Part shown: positions 1 through 9,408 of the stretch, one piece after another | Layout of the letters: each line of letters opens with the position of its first letter | How positions within the stretch are numbered: the stretch's first letter is position 1 | Assembly: GCF_943733665.1 (NCBI RefSeq) | Contig: NZ_OX030782.1 | Span: 1 to 64,000, forward strand | Length of the DNA: 64,000 nucleotides | Reading direction: 5' to 3' | Source: Aquimarina sp. Aq107 | GTDB taxonomy: Bacteria; Bacteroidota; Bacteroidia; Flavobacteriales; Flavobacteriaceae | Notes under the pieces: model-generated | Told to the model about the DNA's origin: nothing | The model's input: only the letters and a program-made list of their open reading frames with translations | Databases searched by the model: none | Position numbers and translations under genes: made by a program

Positions 1-663
1 ATAGCAAAATATCCTACGGTTACTCCTTCATACGAAGGGCAAAATAGAGAAGCAGGAAAATTTCTTGGTTCTTTAGGACCTGTTGGTCTTACTGCATTGG
101 CATTAATATACATTACCATTGCGTTCACTTTTAGAAGTTATAGTCAGCCATTGTTACTACTGTTACTTATTCCATTGAGTCTTCCGGCTGTAGCTTTCGG
201 TCATTGGATACATGGATTTCCTATAAATATATTATCCCTTTTAGGAATTATTGCCTTGATAGGTATTATGGTTAATGATGGATTAGTACTTATAGGGAAA
301 TTTAATAGCAATCTTAGAGCAGGAATGACTTTTGATAGTGCAATTTATGAAGCTGGAAAATCTCGTTTCCGAGCGATTTTCTTGACTTCTTTAACTACAA
401 TTGCAGGATTAGCACCATTAATTTTTGAAGAAAGTCGTCAGGCAAAATTCCTTATTCCTATGGCAATTTCGATAGCTTATGGAATCGGTTTTGCTACAGT
501 ACTTACATTATTAGTGTTACCATTGTTTCTATCATTTAGTAATACGTTGAAAGTAGGAACTAAGTGGTTAGTTACAGGAAATAAAATAACAAAAGAAGAA
601 GTAGAACGTGCTATAAAAGAGCAAAAAGAGGAACATGAGGAGCAACATGAATTACAAGCATAA
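1..663 (+). CDS. RND efflux transporter, C-terminal fragment
   Basis: The frame is open from the first base, so this is the 3' end of a gene that begins outside the window. The 220 visible residues match the end of an AcrB/HAE1-type inner-membrane RND pump: a run of hydrophobic helices, the segment ALIGIMVNDGLVLIGKFN (the family's GIVVNNAI-type helix), then TTIAGLAPLIFE and a last pair of membrane helices before a charged tail rich in Glu and Lys. RND pumps use proton entry to drive drugs, metals or metabolites out through a periplasmic adaptor and a TolC channel. The TolC gene follows with an overlap, so the two are one operon. The substrate cannot be told from this part. Confidence 0.9.
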   Translation: MAKYPTVTPSYEGQNREAGKFLGSLGPVGLTALALIYITIAFTFRSYSQPLLLLLLIPLSLPAVAFGHWIHGFPINILSLLGIIALIGIMVNDGLVLIGKFNSNLRAGMTFDSAIYEAGKSRFRAIFLTSLTTIAGLAPLIFEESRQAKFLIPMAISIAYGIGFATVLTLLVLPLFLSFSNTLKVGTKWLVTGNKITKEEVERAIKEQKEEHEEQHELQA

Positions 664-2005
664 GTATATAGTAAAATTAATCTTGTTTTTGTTTTTGGTT
701 AGTGGTAGTGTTTTTGCCCAAAAATTAACAAAACAAGAAGCTATTCGATTAACATTAGAGAATAATTATGGCATTCTGATAGCAACTAACAATATAGATG
801 TAGCAAAAAATAATAAAGGGCTACTAAATTCTGGTTATTTACCGACGTTAGCAGCCAATGCAGGAGCAAATTACCAAGAAACAACTTCTAAAACATCATT
901 TCCTGGAGCTATTAATCCAGATACAGGATTACCTAGAGAAGATATTGAAATTGATGGGGCCGAAACGCAACGATATAATGCTTCACTTAATTTTAATTAT
1001 ACATTGTTTGATGGTTTAGGCAGGTATTATAATTATAAAAGATTAAAAGAGCAGTATAATCTAACAGAATTACAGGCTAGAGAAACCATAGAGAATACTA
1101 TGCTGCAATTGTTTTCTGTATATTATGAAATAGCAAGACTTACAGAAAATGAACAAGTTCTGGAAGAAACCCTTCGAATTTCTAAAGAACGAGTGACTAG
1201 GTCTACTTATCAGTTTGAGTATGGTCAAAATACTAAGCTAAATGTACTAAATGCAGAAGTTGATGTGGCAAATGATAGTATCAATTTATTGAATACAAGA
1301 CAACAACTTGCTAATACCAAGCGAGACCTGAATGTGATTGTAGATAATGAATTAGAGAAACAATTTACGGTAGACACTATAGTAAAATTTATTTCAAGGT
1401 TAGAAATTGATAGTTATTTAGAAAAATCAGTTGATAATAATGTAACCTTGTTACAGAATGAAAGTAATATTAGAATTAGTGATTATGATATAAAGGTTAG
1501 TAAATCTGGATATTTACCAACGATTGGTCTTACTGGTTCTTATGGATGGAATGAAAATAGGAATCCTCCATCTGCTTTTTTTCCAGGTAATGTCGCCGAT
1601 ACGTATACTTTAGCAGGAGGACTTAGTTTAAGCTGGAATCTTTTTGACGGTGGTGGTACTATAACCAGAGTTAAAAATGCTAAAATTGCATTAGACTCAC
1701 AGGAATTGGCAAAAATTCAAGTGGAGCAACAAGTCAAAAGAGATATTGCAAATGCCTTAGGAAATTATGATAATCGTCTTAAAGTATATGAAATACAACA
1801 GCAAAATGTAGCTACCAATGAAAACAATTTTGAGCGTTCTAAAGAAAGGTTCAATTTGGGACAGATTACTTCTATCGAATTTAGACAAGCTCAAATTAAC
1901 CTAATACAAGCTCAAACTAATAAGACATTAGCTAAGTATGATGCTAAATTAGCAGAGTTGCAGTTATTACAACTTACAGGACAGTTATTAAATATTGATT
2001 TTTAG
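647..2005 (+). CDS. TolC family outer membrane efflux protein
   Basis: Outer-membrane channel component of the tripartite pump begun by the preceding RND gene. The N terminus is a signal peptide (positive start, hydrophobic stretch, cleavage near VFAQ), followed by two repeats of the OEP fold with long Gln/Asn/Lys-rich helices and LNVLNAEVDV- and SIEFRQAQINL-like segments typical of TolC helical barrels. The length of about 450 residues is normal. I chose the ATG at 647 because AGGAG lies just upstream and it gives a compact signal peptide. An in-frame ATG at 635 would add four residues. Both starts lie inside the upstream gene, which indicates translational coupling. Confidence 0.9.
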   Translation: MNYKHKYIVKLILFLFLVSGSVFAQKLTKQEAIRLTLENNYGILIATNNIDVAKNNKGLLNSGYLPTLAANAGANYQETTSKTSFPGAINPDTGLPREDIEIDGAETQRYNASLNFNYTLFDGLGRYYNYKRLKEQYNLTELQARETIENTMLQLFSVYYEIARLTENEQVLEETLRISKERVTRSTYQFEYGQNTKLNVLNAEVDVANDSINLLNTRQQLANTKRDLNVIVDNELEKQFTVDTIVKFISRLEIDSYLEKSVDNNVTLLQNESNIRISDYDIKVSKSGYLPTIGLTGSYGWNENRNPPSAFFPGNVADTYTLAGGLSLSWNLFDGGGTITRVKNAKIALDSQELAKIQVEQQVKRDIANALGNYDNRLKVYEIQQQNVATNENNFERSKERFNLGQITSIEFRQAQINLIQAQTNKTLAKYDAKLAELQLLQLTGQLLNIDF

Positions 2006-2076
2006 AATAACTTTAACCCAGTTTGTTTTTAAATGGACAAATACTATAAGGTCTCGAAACTGAAATAAATAATCAT

Positions 2077-2259
2077 ATGTTCGAACACTTTTTTCAATGC
2101 CCATATTGTTGGGAACAGGTATCTATGCTATTAGATCCCTCTGTTTCTTATCAGGTATATGTGGAAGATTGCGAGGTGTGCTGCAACCCAATAGAACTAC
2201 ACCCAAGATTTGAGGATCAAACTTTGATTTCCTTCGAAGCGGTTAATATAGAACAATAG
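2077..2259 (+). CDS. CPXCG motif-containing cysteine-rich small protein
   Basis: A 60-residue protein with two CxxC pairs, C8-P-Y-C11 and C32-E-V-C35, flanked by acidic residues. The spacing fits the CPXCG family of small zinc-binding proteins common in Gammaproteobacteria and Bacteroidota, whose function is unknown. The fold is expected to be a zinc ribbon. It stands alone, 71 nt after the TolC gene and before the regulatory region of the signalling operon. Nothing in the sequence links it to either neighbour. Confidence 0.75.
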   Translation: MFEHFFQCPYCWEQVSMLLDPSVSYQVYVEDCEVCCNPIELHPRFEDQTLISFEAVNIEQ

Positions 2260-2270
2260 TAGGTCTATTT

Positions 2271-2362
2271 TCCATTCGTCTACAGTAAACTACCACTCGT
2301 CGATAGTTTAAATGATTCCAACGATGACTACAAGATTACGTCCCTAAAATTATTGAATTTTA
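2271..2362 (+). promoter_or_regulatory. Candidate LytTR operator array (site A)
   Basis: Three 9-bp half-sites occur at exact 21-bp steps: TCCATTCGT (2271-2279), ACCACTCGT (2292-2300) and TGATTCCAA (2313-2321). LytTR regulators bind direct 9-bp repeats of general form WMMGTTNRK about 12 bp apart, which this resembles. The last half-site ends 33 nt before GAATTTTA (2355-2362), a poor match to the -7 box. It lies ahead of the operon that encodes the LytTR protein, so autoregulation is possible. An alternative promoter is TTG at 2353 with TATTCTG at 2375 (19-nt spacer). Confidence 0.5.
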
Positions 2363-2404
2363 CAGTATAAGAGCTATTCTGTAAGTGTAAAACCTATACC
2401 TAAA

Positions 2405-2815
2405 ATGAAAAATTTAAAAATCCTATTAATCGAAGATGACGAGATAGAAAGAATGAAGTTTACAAGAGTTCTACAGAAGAACAATTATACGTGTAAACTA
2501 CAAGAAGCTACAAACGGCGAAGAAGCCATAGAAATTCTTGAAGACGATACCAAAACTCCAGATATTATATTATTGGATCTAAATATGCCTAAAATGAATG
2601 GTATCGAGTTCCTAAAAAGTTTAAAAAGTAACGACAAGTTAAAATATGTTCCGGTCATAATTTTGAGTACTTCTAACAATCACCAAGATCTGAAAAGATG
2701 CTATGAAGAAGGGATTGCGGGGTATCTAGTAAAACCATTGAAGTATGAAGATTATGTGGAAAAAATAAAATATTTGATAGAATATTGGGGAAAAAATGAG
2801 TTAATTTCTGTCTGA
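2405..2815 (+). CDS. Single-domain response regulator (CheY-like receiver)
   Basis: A 136-residue stand-alone receiver domain. The acidic pocket is EDDE near residue 10, the phospho-acceptor is D58 in LLDLNMP, the Thr/Ser switch is in ILSTS, and the conserved Lys is in LVKPLKYEDY. There is no output domain, so it probably shuttles phosphate or acts by protein contact. It is the first gene of a nine-gene run that holds three kinases and an HPt protein, so it is one likely acceptor in that relay. The NNxQDLKxCYxxG segment is typical of the receivers (Rcp1-like) paired with bacteriophytochrome-type or PAS kinases. Confidence 0.9.
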   Translation: MKNLKILLIEDDEIERMKFTRVLQKNNYTCKLQEATNGEEAIEILEDDTKTPDIILLDLNMPKMNGIEFLKSLKSNDKLKYVPVIILSTSNNHQDLKRCYEEGIAGYLVKPLKYEDYVEKIKYLIEYWGKNELISV

Positions 2816-2861
2816 ACTACCAGAAAACTCGTAACTTAACATACCAATTTAATACTATATT

Positions 2862-3407
2862 ATGAAAGGAATTGTTTTTACTGAGTTTTTACAACTTGTC
2901 GAGGATAAGTTTGGTCTAGAAATGGTGGATCGAATTATCGAGGAATCTAATTTACCATCTAATGGAATTTATACGGCAATAGGAACGTATGAATTTTCAG
3001 AAATGTTAAGTCTTATTACGAATCTAAGTAAAAATACAGACATTAAAACAGATGATTTACTACTCACCTATGCAGAACACTTTTTTAGTGTATTAGCTTC
3101 AAATTATCCACAATTGATAGAGCGCTATGAGAACCCGTTAGACATGTTAGAGTCTATAGAAAATCATATTCACGTAGAAGTAAGAAAAATTTATCCTAGC
3201 GCAGAGCTTCCTACCTTTCAAGTATTAGAAAGAACACCTGATACTTTATCCATGATCTATAAATCAAGTAGAGCTATGTATAGCTTTGGATTGGGTTTAA
3301 TGAACAAAACGTTTGAGCATTTTAACAAAAGGGCTGTTATATCTTATGATAAATTAAAAGATGATGGAACTGAAGTTAAATTTATGATTCAAATGAAAAA
3401 TGGGTGA
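2862..3407 (+). CDS. H-NOX (haem NO-binding) domain sensor protein
   Basis: A stand-alone H-NOX/HNOB domain of 181 residues, the usual length. The haem-propionate motif YxSxR is present as Y133-K-S-S-R137. A His pair sits at H102 and H104; H104 lies seven residues before the conserved YP, as the proximal haem ligand does in soluble guanylate cyclase. In bacteria such proteins bind NO (sometimes O2) and control a neighbouring kinase or cyclase. The next gene, overlapping by 8 bp, is a histidine kinase, the classical H-NOX partner. Bacterial H-NOX systems commonly govern biofilm and motility decisions. Confidence in the domain is high; ligand preference is inferred. Confidence 0.9.
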   Translation: MKGIVFTEFLQLVEDKFGLEMVDRIIEESNLPSNGIYTAIGTYEFSEMLSLITNLSKNTDIKTDDLLLTYAEHFFSVLASNYPQLIERYENPLDMLESIENHIHVEVRKIYPSAELPTFQVLERTPDTLSMIYKSSRAMYSFGLGLMNKTFEHFNKRAVISYDKLKDDGTEVKFMIQMKNG

Positions 3408-4623
3408 AATTAATCCTGAGATACTACAAAGAGCACTTGCTAGGGAAAAAGCAGCTCGTAAACAAGCAGAGGGAATTCTAGAAGACAAATCAAGAGAATT
3501 ATATGAGGTTGCTCAAGAATTAAAACAGGTAAATGAACAATTAAAAGGTGTTCTGGCTAAAAAAAATTCTGAGCTCAAAGGGATGTCCGATAATCTCGTA
3601 GACGCTTATGTTCTAATGAAAGTGAATGGTGATGTTATAGAGATGAATGATGCAGCAAAGGAGCTATTTGGTTATGATGTCAGTAAAGAAAATCTTAATG
3701 TAATGTCCCTTATTTATAAAGATGACTTTAACTATGCTATGGAATCCTTCCAAAAATTAGTCACAGAAGGATCTTTTACAGATTACGTTGCTAGAACAGT
3801 TACTAAGAGTAATGGTGTTAGAACAGTCCATATTAATGGAAGTGTTATTAAAGATAAAGATAATGTTGCAATTGCTGCGCAAGGCATTGTACGGGATATT
3901 ACCGATCAGATAGAAGCCGAAAAATTAAAAGAAGAATTACTAAAGAATTTAGAGCAGAGTAATAAAGAATTAAATGATTTTGCTCACGTAGTATCACATG
4001 ATCTAAAATCGCCTTTGCGAAGTATGAACGCCCTTATTAATTGGTTAAAAGAAGATTATGAGGATAAGTTAGATGAGAATGCTGTAACCTCTTTTAATTC
4101 TTTACTCAATAAAATAGAAAAGATGGATCATATGATCGACGGAATTCTAAGTTATTCGAGTATTGATAGAAATGAAAAAACGGGAAAAGAAGTCAGTTTG
4201 GATAAAGTAGTATCGGATATATTAGAAATGATTTACGTCCCAGAAACATTTAGTATTAATATTCATGATACGCTTCCGATGATGATAGGTGATCGATTTA
4301 GATTTCAACAATTATTTCAAAACATCATCAGTAATGCAATAAAATATAATGATAAAGAAAAAGGATTTTTGGACATTAAATGTAATGATATCGGTGATTT
4401 TTGGGAGATTACTCTCGCCGATAATGGTCCAGGAATTCCTGAAGCATACCACCGCAAAATCTTTGAGATTTTTCAGACGGCACAAGATAAATCTAAGTCT
4501 ACCGGAATTGGACTATCTATTGTAAAAAAGATAGTTAATATGTATGGCGGAGAAGTCGATGTATCGTCAGAAGAAAACAAAGGCACCACTTTTTTATTCA
4601 CTCTTAAAAAACCTTCTTTATGA
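3400..4623 (+). CDS. PAS-domain histidine kinase, H-NOX partner candidate
   Basis: Soluble kinase of 407 residues with no membrane segment. It has an N-terminal coiled coil (about 5-60), a PAS domain (about 65-170), a HisKA-type dimerisation helix with phospho-acceptor H200 in VVSHDLKSPLR, and a HATPase_c domain with N box (NIISNAIKYN, about 308-317), DNGPGIP and GIGLSIVKKI. Its start overlaps the H-NOX stop and its end overlaps the start of the FIST gene, so translation is coupled on both sides. The pairing predicts that H-NOX controls its autophosphorylation. The H box is nearly identical in the two other kinases of the operon, so they may share phospho-acceptors. Confidence 0.9.
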   Translation: MGEINPEILQRALAREKAARKQAEGILEDKSRELYEVAQELKQVNEQLKGVLAKKNSELKGMSDNLVDAYVLMKVNGDVIEMNDAAKELFGYDVSKENLNVMSLIYKDDFNYAMESFQKLVTEGSFTDYVARTVTKSNGVRTVHINGSVIKDKDNVAIAAQGIVRDITDQIEAEKLKEELLKNLEQSNKELNDFAHVVSHDLKSPLRSMNALINWLKEDYEDKLDENAVTSFNSLLNKIEKMDHMIDGILSYSSIDRNEKTGKEVSLDKVVSDILEMIYVPETFSINIHDTLPMMIGDRFRFQQLFQNIISNAIKYNDKEKGFLDIKCNDIGDFWEITLADNGPGIPEAYHRKIFEIFQTAQDKSKSTGIGLSIVKKIVNMYGGEVDVSSEENKGTTFLFTLKKPSL

Positions 4624-5753
4624 AAATTCAACAGTACCAAAGAAATAAAAATGGTAATTGGATACCAACTAAAACATTTGATGAAAAGCTTAAAAATCCA
4701 TTGGTATTAGTATTTGGAAATCGATTTATTATAGAAAGAGAGCCCATCTTAGATGAGATAAAAGCTTTGTTTAATGAAAGTGAAGTGATAATAGGTTCTT
4801 CTGCAGGAGAAATTCTGGGAGCAAATGTTACGGAAGATACGATTTCTTTAACAGCTATCGAGTTCGAAAATAGTACATTTAAATTAGGTCATCAAAACAT
4901 TTTGGATACTCAGAAGGATGCTTTTGAAGCTGGAAAAAAATTGGCAGATCAATTATCTTCAGAGAATCTGAAACACATTTTTATTGTTAGTGAAGGAAGT
5001 TATGTTAACGGCTCTGCTTTAATAGATGGAATAGAAGCGATACACAAAGATATACCTTGTACGGGAGGATTATGTGGAGATGATGCTAGGTTCGAAAAAA
5101 CATTAGTAGGATATAATGAAAACCCAAAAGAAGGAGAAATTGTAGCAGTAGGGTTTTATGGAGATAGTTTACAGATTACAAGTGCTCAATATGGAGGATG
5201 GACTCCTTTTGGACCAGAACGTGTAATCACAAAATCAGATAACAATGTGTTATTTGAACTAGATAATCAACCAGCGCTAGATTTGTATAAGAAATATTTA
5301 GGAGATAAAGCATCAGAATTACCGCAATCGGCACTTTTATATCCTTTAAGTGTAAAAACAGAAGGAAGAAAAGAAGCGATAGTAAGAACAATTCTTTCTA
5401 TTGATGAAGAAAAGAATGCGATGATTCTAGCAGGGGATGTGCCAGAAGGCTCAGTTGTGCAATTAATGATGGCCAATATTGATAAGATTGCTGATGGAGC
5501 TTCTAAAGCTGCAGAAATAGCTATGGAATCCAGAGACAAGGATCCGCAATTAGCATTGTTAGTAAGCTGTATTGGAAGAAAATTAGTAATGGATCAAAGA
5601 GTAGAAGAAGAAATTGAAGAGGTAATAGAAGAAGTAGGAGAAGATGCTGTAATAACTGGTTTTTATTCTTATGGAGAGTTAGCACCATTTAGTAATAGTA
5701 CTAGATGTGAGCTTCATAATCAAACGATGACTTTAACCTTATTGAGTGAATAG
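4620..5753 (+). CDS. FIST domain sensor protein (NosP-like candidate)
   Basis: A cytoplasmic protein of 377 residues built of a FIST_N region (about 20-215, including the IIGSSAGEILG and CTGGLCGDDARF segments) and a FIST_C region (about 225-370, ending in FYSYGELAPF). FIST proteins are proposed small-ligand sensors. One branch, NosP, binds haem and NO and regulates a co-transcribed histidine kinase. This gene sits directly between two kinases and downstream of an H-NOX gene, which favours a NosP-like role, but I cannot identify a haem ligand. It overlaps the upstream kinase by 4 nt and lies 3 nt from the next kinase gene. Confidence 0.85.
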   Translation: MKIQQYQRNKNGNWIPTKTFDEKLKNPLVLVFGNRFIIEREPILDEIKALFNESEVIIGSSAGEILGANVTEDTISLTAIEFENSTFKLGHQNILDTQKDAFEAGKKLADQLSSENLKHIFIVSEGSYVNGSALIDGIEAIHKDIPCTGGLCGDDARFEKTLVGYNENPKEGEIVAVGFYGDSLQITSAQYGGWTPFGPERVITKSDNNVLFELDNQPALDLYKKYLGDKASELPQSALLYPLSVKTEGRKEAIVRTILSIDEEKNAMILAGDVPEGSVVQLMMANIDKIADGASKAAEIAMESRDKDPQLALLVSCIGRKLVMDQRVEEEIEEVIEEVGEDAVITGFYSYGELAPFSNSTRCELHNQTMTLTLLSE

Positions 5754-5756
5754 AGA

Positions 5757-6809
5757 ATGAATTCATTATTGAAAAGGCAGATAAGAAAAAAATTATCTGA
5801 TGATTTAAAAAATCATCCTGAAATCCAGGAGCTTTTGGCTGCAATCGATGGTTCGTATAACACCTATGAAGAGCAGTTTACGATGTTACAAAGAGCTATG
5901 TCAATAAGTTCGCAAGAATTATTTGATGCTAATAAGCAACTAACAGAAGAAGCGAAACAACAACGATTAGTTATAGAACGACTAAATGATGCTATAAAAA
6001 CACTTCGATCGATCGATAATAAAAAAGACACAGAAGTAGCAACTAATATTGAAGACCTTACAGGTATTGAATTAGCTACGTTGATTGAAGAGCAGGCGGC
6101 TAAAATCTCTGATTTTGAAAAACAGAGAGCTAAAATATTGAAGGACTTAGAAAAGAGTAATGAAGAATTAACGAGTTACGCACAAGTCGTTTCTCATGAT
6201 TTAAAATCTCCATTACGAAATGTAAGTGCATTAATAACTTGGATAAAGGAAGATGCGGATGAGTTGAGCGGAACTGTTTTAAGTCATTTTGGGCATATAG
6301 AACAAAATATTGAAAAAATGGATAGCATGATTGGAGGAATTTTGGAATATTCTTTGATCGATAAAAAAGATAAAATTGTAAATGAGGTAGATTTAAATGT
6401 ATTGATATATCATACAATAGAATCATTACATGCGCCAGATTTTATAGAATTTAGTATAGATAATAAGCTTCCGACAATAAAGAAAGATCCGCATAGGATC
6501 AAACAATTGTTTCAAAATTTGATTAGTAATGCAGTCAAAGGAATGGATAAAGAAGAAGGATACATTTATATTGGATCAAAAGAAGAAGAAGAGTATTGGG
6601 AATTTTACATAAAAGATAACGGGAAAGGAATACCGGAGAAGTATCACGAAAAGATTTTCAAAATATTTCAAAGTATTGATTCTACAAAAGAGTCAACTGG
6701 TATTGGATTATCTATAGTAAAAAAAATCATAGACTACTATGAAGGAAAAATTTGGTTGGAATCTGTCGTCGGAAAAGGAACTACCTTTTTCTTTACGATA
6801 AAAAAATAA
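5757..6809 (+). CDS. Histidine kinase with coiled-coil N terminus
   Basis: Soluble kinase of 350 residues. Residues 1-135 are helical and charged with no recognisable sensor domain. The dimerisation helix carries H147 in VVSHDLKSPLR, and the catalytic domain shows NLISNAVKG, DNGKGIPEKYHEKIF and GIGLSIVKKI. It lacks its own ligand domain, which fits control by a separate sensor; the FIST proteins encoded on both sides are the obvious candidates. The catalytic half closely resembles the kinases at 3400-4623 and 7914-9071, which suggests that the three arose by duplication together with their sensor genes. Confidence 0.9.
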   Translation: MNSLLKRQIRKKLSDDLKNHPEIQELLAAIDGSYNTYEEQFTMLQRAMSISSQELFDANKQLTEEAKQQRLVIERLNDAIKTLRSIDNKKDTEVATNIEDLTGIELATLIEEQAAKISDFEKQRAKILKDLEKSNEELTSYAQVVSHDLKSPLRNVSALITWIKEDADELSGTVLSHFGHIEQNIEKMDSMIGGILEYSLIDKKDKIVNEVDLNVLIYHTIESLHAPDFIEFSIDNKLPTIKKDPHRIKQLFQNLISNAVKGMDKEEGYIYIGSKEEEEYWEFYIKDNGKGIPEKYHEKIFKIFQSIDSTKESTGIGLSIVKKIIDYYEGKIWLESVVGKGTTFFFTIKK

Positions 6810-6816
6810 AAAAAAT

Positions 6817-7917
6817 ATGTTTATAAGTTCTACAGATCCCCATGATGTAGCAGCTTTAATAAGGGAAAAAGCAGCAGGAAGAAGAGTAATTTTAACGGTA
6901 CCAGAAAAAGCAACACTGGATATACCTCAGTTAATTGATGAATTAAATAAATTGGAAGTTCAGTTTATAGGAGGAATATTTCCGAAAATTATTTATCAAA
7001 ATGGGATCTATGATGAAGGTATCGTTGTCAATTTTGTTGACCGAGTAGTGACCCTTTTTGTTACTCAAAATTTAAAAGAAAAAGATTTTACAATTCCTTC
7101 TGTCCATTTAGACAAAGAAAAAGACTATTGTGCTCTTACTATGGTAGATGGATTAACAGGTAATATTTCTAATTACCTATCAGAATTATATAGGGTATTT
7201 GGGACTAATTGTTTGTATTTAGGAGGAGGTGCAGGAAGTCTTACACTAGAGCAAAAACCATGTGTGTTTAGTAATGAAGGCTTTTTTATGAATGCCGCTA
7301 TTACGATTATTTACGAAACATCGGGAAGTATAGGTGTACAACACGGATGGAAAAAAATTGAAGGACCAATTATAGCCACTAAAACAGATGAAAATATTAT
7401 TCAAGAACTTAACTGGAGAAATGCTTTTGAGGTTTACAAGGAAATCATAGAATCTGACTGCGGGAAAGAAATTAACGAGGATAATTTTTTTGATATCGCA
7501 AAATCATATCCATTTGGAATTGTAAAAGATAATTCGGAATGTGTGGTAAGAGATCCAATTGCTACTAATGATAAAGGCGAGTTAATATGTGTTGGTGAAG
7601 TATTTAACAATACAGTATTAGATGTGTTAAAAGGTAATGAAGAAAATTTAATCGAATCCGCAGATAGAGCAGCTCGATTGGCTATAGAAAATTCTGAAAA
7701 CCCTACGTCAGGTGTCATAATTGATTGTATATCCAGAACATTATTTTTAGAAGATTCTTTTCAGAAAGAGTTAGATAAAGTAGTAAATCTATTGAAAAAG
7801 GAAAATGACCAAATGTTTATTGGAGGAGCTTTAACATTAGGAGAGATATCTTCTTTTAATGGGTATCTAGAGCTTTTTAATAAGACAATAGTGATCGGAT
7901 TATTTAGTAGAAAATGA
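6817..7917 (+). CDS. FIST domain sensor protein, second copy
   Basis: FIST_N plus FIST_C protein of 366 residues, a divergent paralogue of the one at 4620-5753. It shares the overall layout (a CLYLGGGAGS segment in place of CTGGLCGD, and a C-terminal GGALTLGEISSF matching GFYSYGELAPF) but has clearly different residues around the expected ligand pocket, so the two may bind different ligands. There is no signal peptide or membrane segment. It follows one kinase by 7 nt and overlaps the next by 4 nt (ATGA), the same coupling as the other sensor-kinase pair. NosP-type haem/NO sensing is possible but not shown by any residue I can name. Confidence 0.8.
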   Translation: MFISSTDPHDVAALIREKAAGRRVILTVPEKATLDIPQLIDELNKLEVQFIGGIFPKIIYQNGIYDEGIVVNFVDRVVTLFVTQNLKEKDFTIPSVHLDKEKDYCALTMVDGLTGNISNYLSELYRVFGTNCLYLGGGAGSLTLEQKPCVFSNEGFFMNAAITIIYETSGSIGVQHGWKKIEGPIIATKTDENIIQELNWRNAFEVYKEIIESDCGKEINEDNFFDIAKSYPFGIVKDNSECVVRDPIATNDKGELICVGEVFNNTVLDVLKGNEENLIESADRAARLAIENSENPTSGVIIDCISRTLFLEDSFQKELDKVVNLLKKENDQMFIGGALTLGEISSFNGYLELFNKTIVIGLFSRK

Positions 7918-9071
7918 GTGTAAATATTAACAAACATATTGCAGATATTTTACAGCTTTATGAGTTTTCTATGTCCATAGGTAAGACCTTAGATTTTGAT
8001 AAAAACTGTGACAATTTTTTAAAATTATTACTTGCTCGTAAAAACCTGAGCGGATGCTGTATAATTTCAAAAGAAGAAGATGAGTATATAAGATCTTATT
8101 CATATCCAGTTGGATTGGTTGATGACAGCATGATGGAACATAGTGAATTTTTAGATGATTGTTTTAAAGGTGAAACTATAAAGGCAGGTAAGTTTGTAGA
8201 GAATAAAATAGTTTCATCTATTACAACTGGAGGATCATGGCTGTTTTTTAACCTTAAGAATGATAAAGGTCTAATACTTATTAATCACAAAGGAACTCCG
8301 TTTAGTGAAGTAGAAATTAATCAGTTATCTCCTATAATAGATAAGTTTTCTATCTCTCTAAAAGCCTGTGAATCATTTGCTAAACAGGATAGTTTGTTGA
8401 GAATATTAACCGCACAAAACAAGGAGCTTAGAGAGTTTACACAGGCAATTTCACACGATTTAAAATCACCGTTAAGGAATATTGTAACTTTAATTGCATG
8501 GACAAAAGAACTTGGCGAGAGTTTACAAGATGATGTGGTGCAAAATTTAGAGAATATCGAGTATAACATAGAAAAAATGGATAACCTTATTAAAGGTTTA
8601 CATACATACTCGACAATTGATAAGTTCGAAGAAAATGATAAAGAAATTAATGTAGAATCATTTTTACAAGAAGTGATAGAATCATTGGTGGTGCCCGATA
8701 CGGTACAATTTCATATTGAGAGTAATGTGTCTCAATTATTTATGTATCCTACATTATTTCAAAACCTTTTTTATCATTTGATTGATAATGCTGTAAATAG
8801 TATAGATAAAGAAAAAGGAGAAGTTTATATTAAAATTAAGGAAGAAGAATCATATTTAAATTGTAGTATAAAGGATAATGGAAAGGGAATCCCTGAGAAA
8901 TATCGTGAAAGAATTTTTCAACTATTTGAAAGTATAGATTCTAAAAAAGAATGTATTGGTATTGGATTACCGATTGTGAAGAAAATTGTAGATTACTATA
9001 AAGGTGATATGCAGTTAGAATCAGAGGTTGGTGTTGGTACTACATTTTTCATCACCTTACAAAAAGAGTAA
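7914..9071 (+). CDS. Histidine kinase with GAF-like N-terminal domain
   Basis: Soluble kinase of 385 residues. Residues 1-150 have the alternating pattern of a GAF-like domain, which I call from overall shape only. The dimerisation helix has H181 in AISHDLKSPLR; the catalytic domain has HLIDNAVNS, DNGKGIPEKYRERIF and GIGLPIVKKI. It is the third kinase in the operon and the last before the HPt gene, which starts 3 nt downstream. Like the others it lacks a receiver domain, so phosphate must pass to separate receivers, with the HPt protein as a possible intermediary. Confidence 0.88.
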   Translation: MSVNINKHIADILQLYEFSMSIGKTLDFDKNCDNFLKLLLARKNLSGCCIISKEEDEYIRSYSYPVGLVDDSMMEHSEFLDDCFKGETIKAGKFVENKIVSSITTGGSWLFFNLKNDKGLILINHKGTPFSEVEINQLSPIIDKFSISLKACESFAKQDSLLRILTAQNKELREFTQAISHDLKSPLRNIVTLIAWTKELGESLQDDVVQNLENIEYNIEKMDNLIKGLHTYSTIDKFEENDKEINVESFLQEVIESLVVPDTVQFHIESNVSQLFMYPTLFQNLFYHLIDNAVNSIDKEKGEVYIKIKEEESYLNCSIKDNGKGIPEKYRERIFQLFESIDSKKECIGIGLPIVKKIVDYYKGDMQLESEVGVGTTFFITLQKE

Positions 9072-9074
9072 AAC

Positions 9075-9395
9075 ATGGTAGAAACCCCAAACTTAAAATA
9101 TATTAAAGACCTTGCCGCAGGTTCTGAAGAATTTGAACAAAAGGTAATTGGAATAATAAAAAAAGAATTTCCAGAAGAAAAAAAAGAATTTTTAAAAAAT
9201 TATAATGCAAAAGCTTATATTGAAACTGCAAAAGATGTTCACAAGCTTAAGCACAAAATTGGCATGTTTGGATTCGAGGCAGAGTATAAAGTTACTGTTG
9301 ACTTCGAAGAAGGTTTAAAAAAAGATGATATCTCATTATATCCAAAATTTATGCTAATTTTAGAGAGTATTGAAGATTTTTTGAAGATTATATAA
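9075..9395 (+). CDS. HPt domain phosphotransfer protein
   Basis: A 106-residue all-helical protein. The segment DVHKLKHKIGMFG (H56 to G66) matches the HPt core HxLKG-x5-G, with H56 as the likely phosphorylated histidine. The usual Gly after LK is His here (H60), a minor departure. HPt proteins carry phosphate between receivers in multi-step relays. Its place between the third kinase and the LytTR regulator suggests that it links the stand-alone receiver at 2405-2815 and the LytTR regulator, or feeds phosphate back. It is encoded 3 nt after the kinase and 13 nt before the regulator, in one operon. Confidence 0.75.
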   Translation: MVETPNLKYIKDLAAGSEEFEQKVIGIIKKEFPEEKKEFLKNYNAKAYIETAKDVHKLKHKIGMFGFEAEYKVTVDFEEGLKKDDISLYPKFMLILESIEDFLKII

Positions 9396-9408
9396 AAACA
9401 TTACGCTT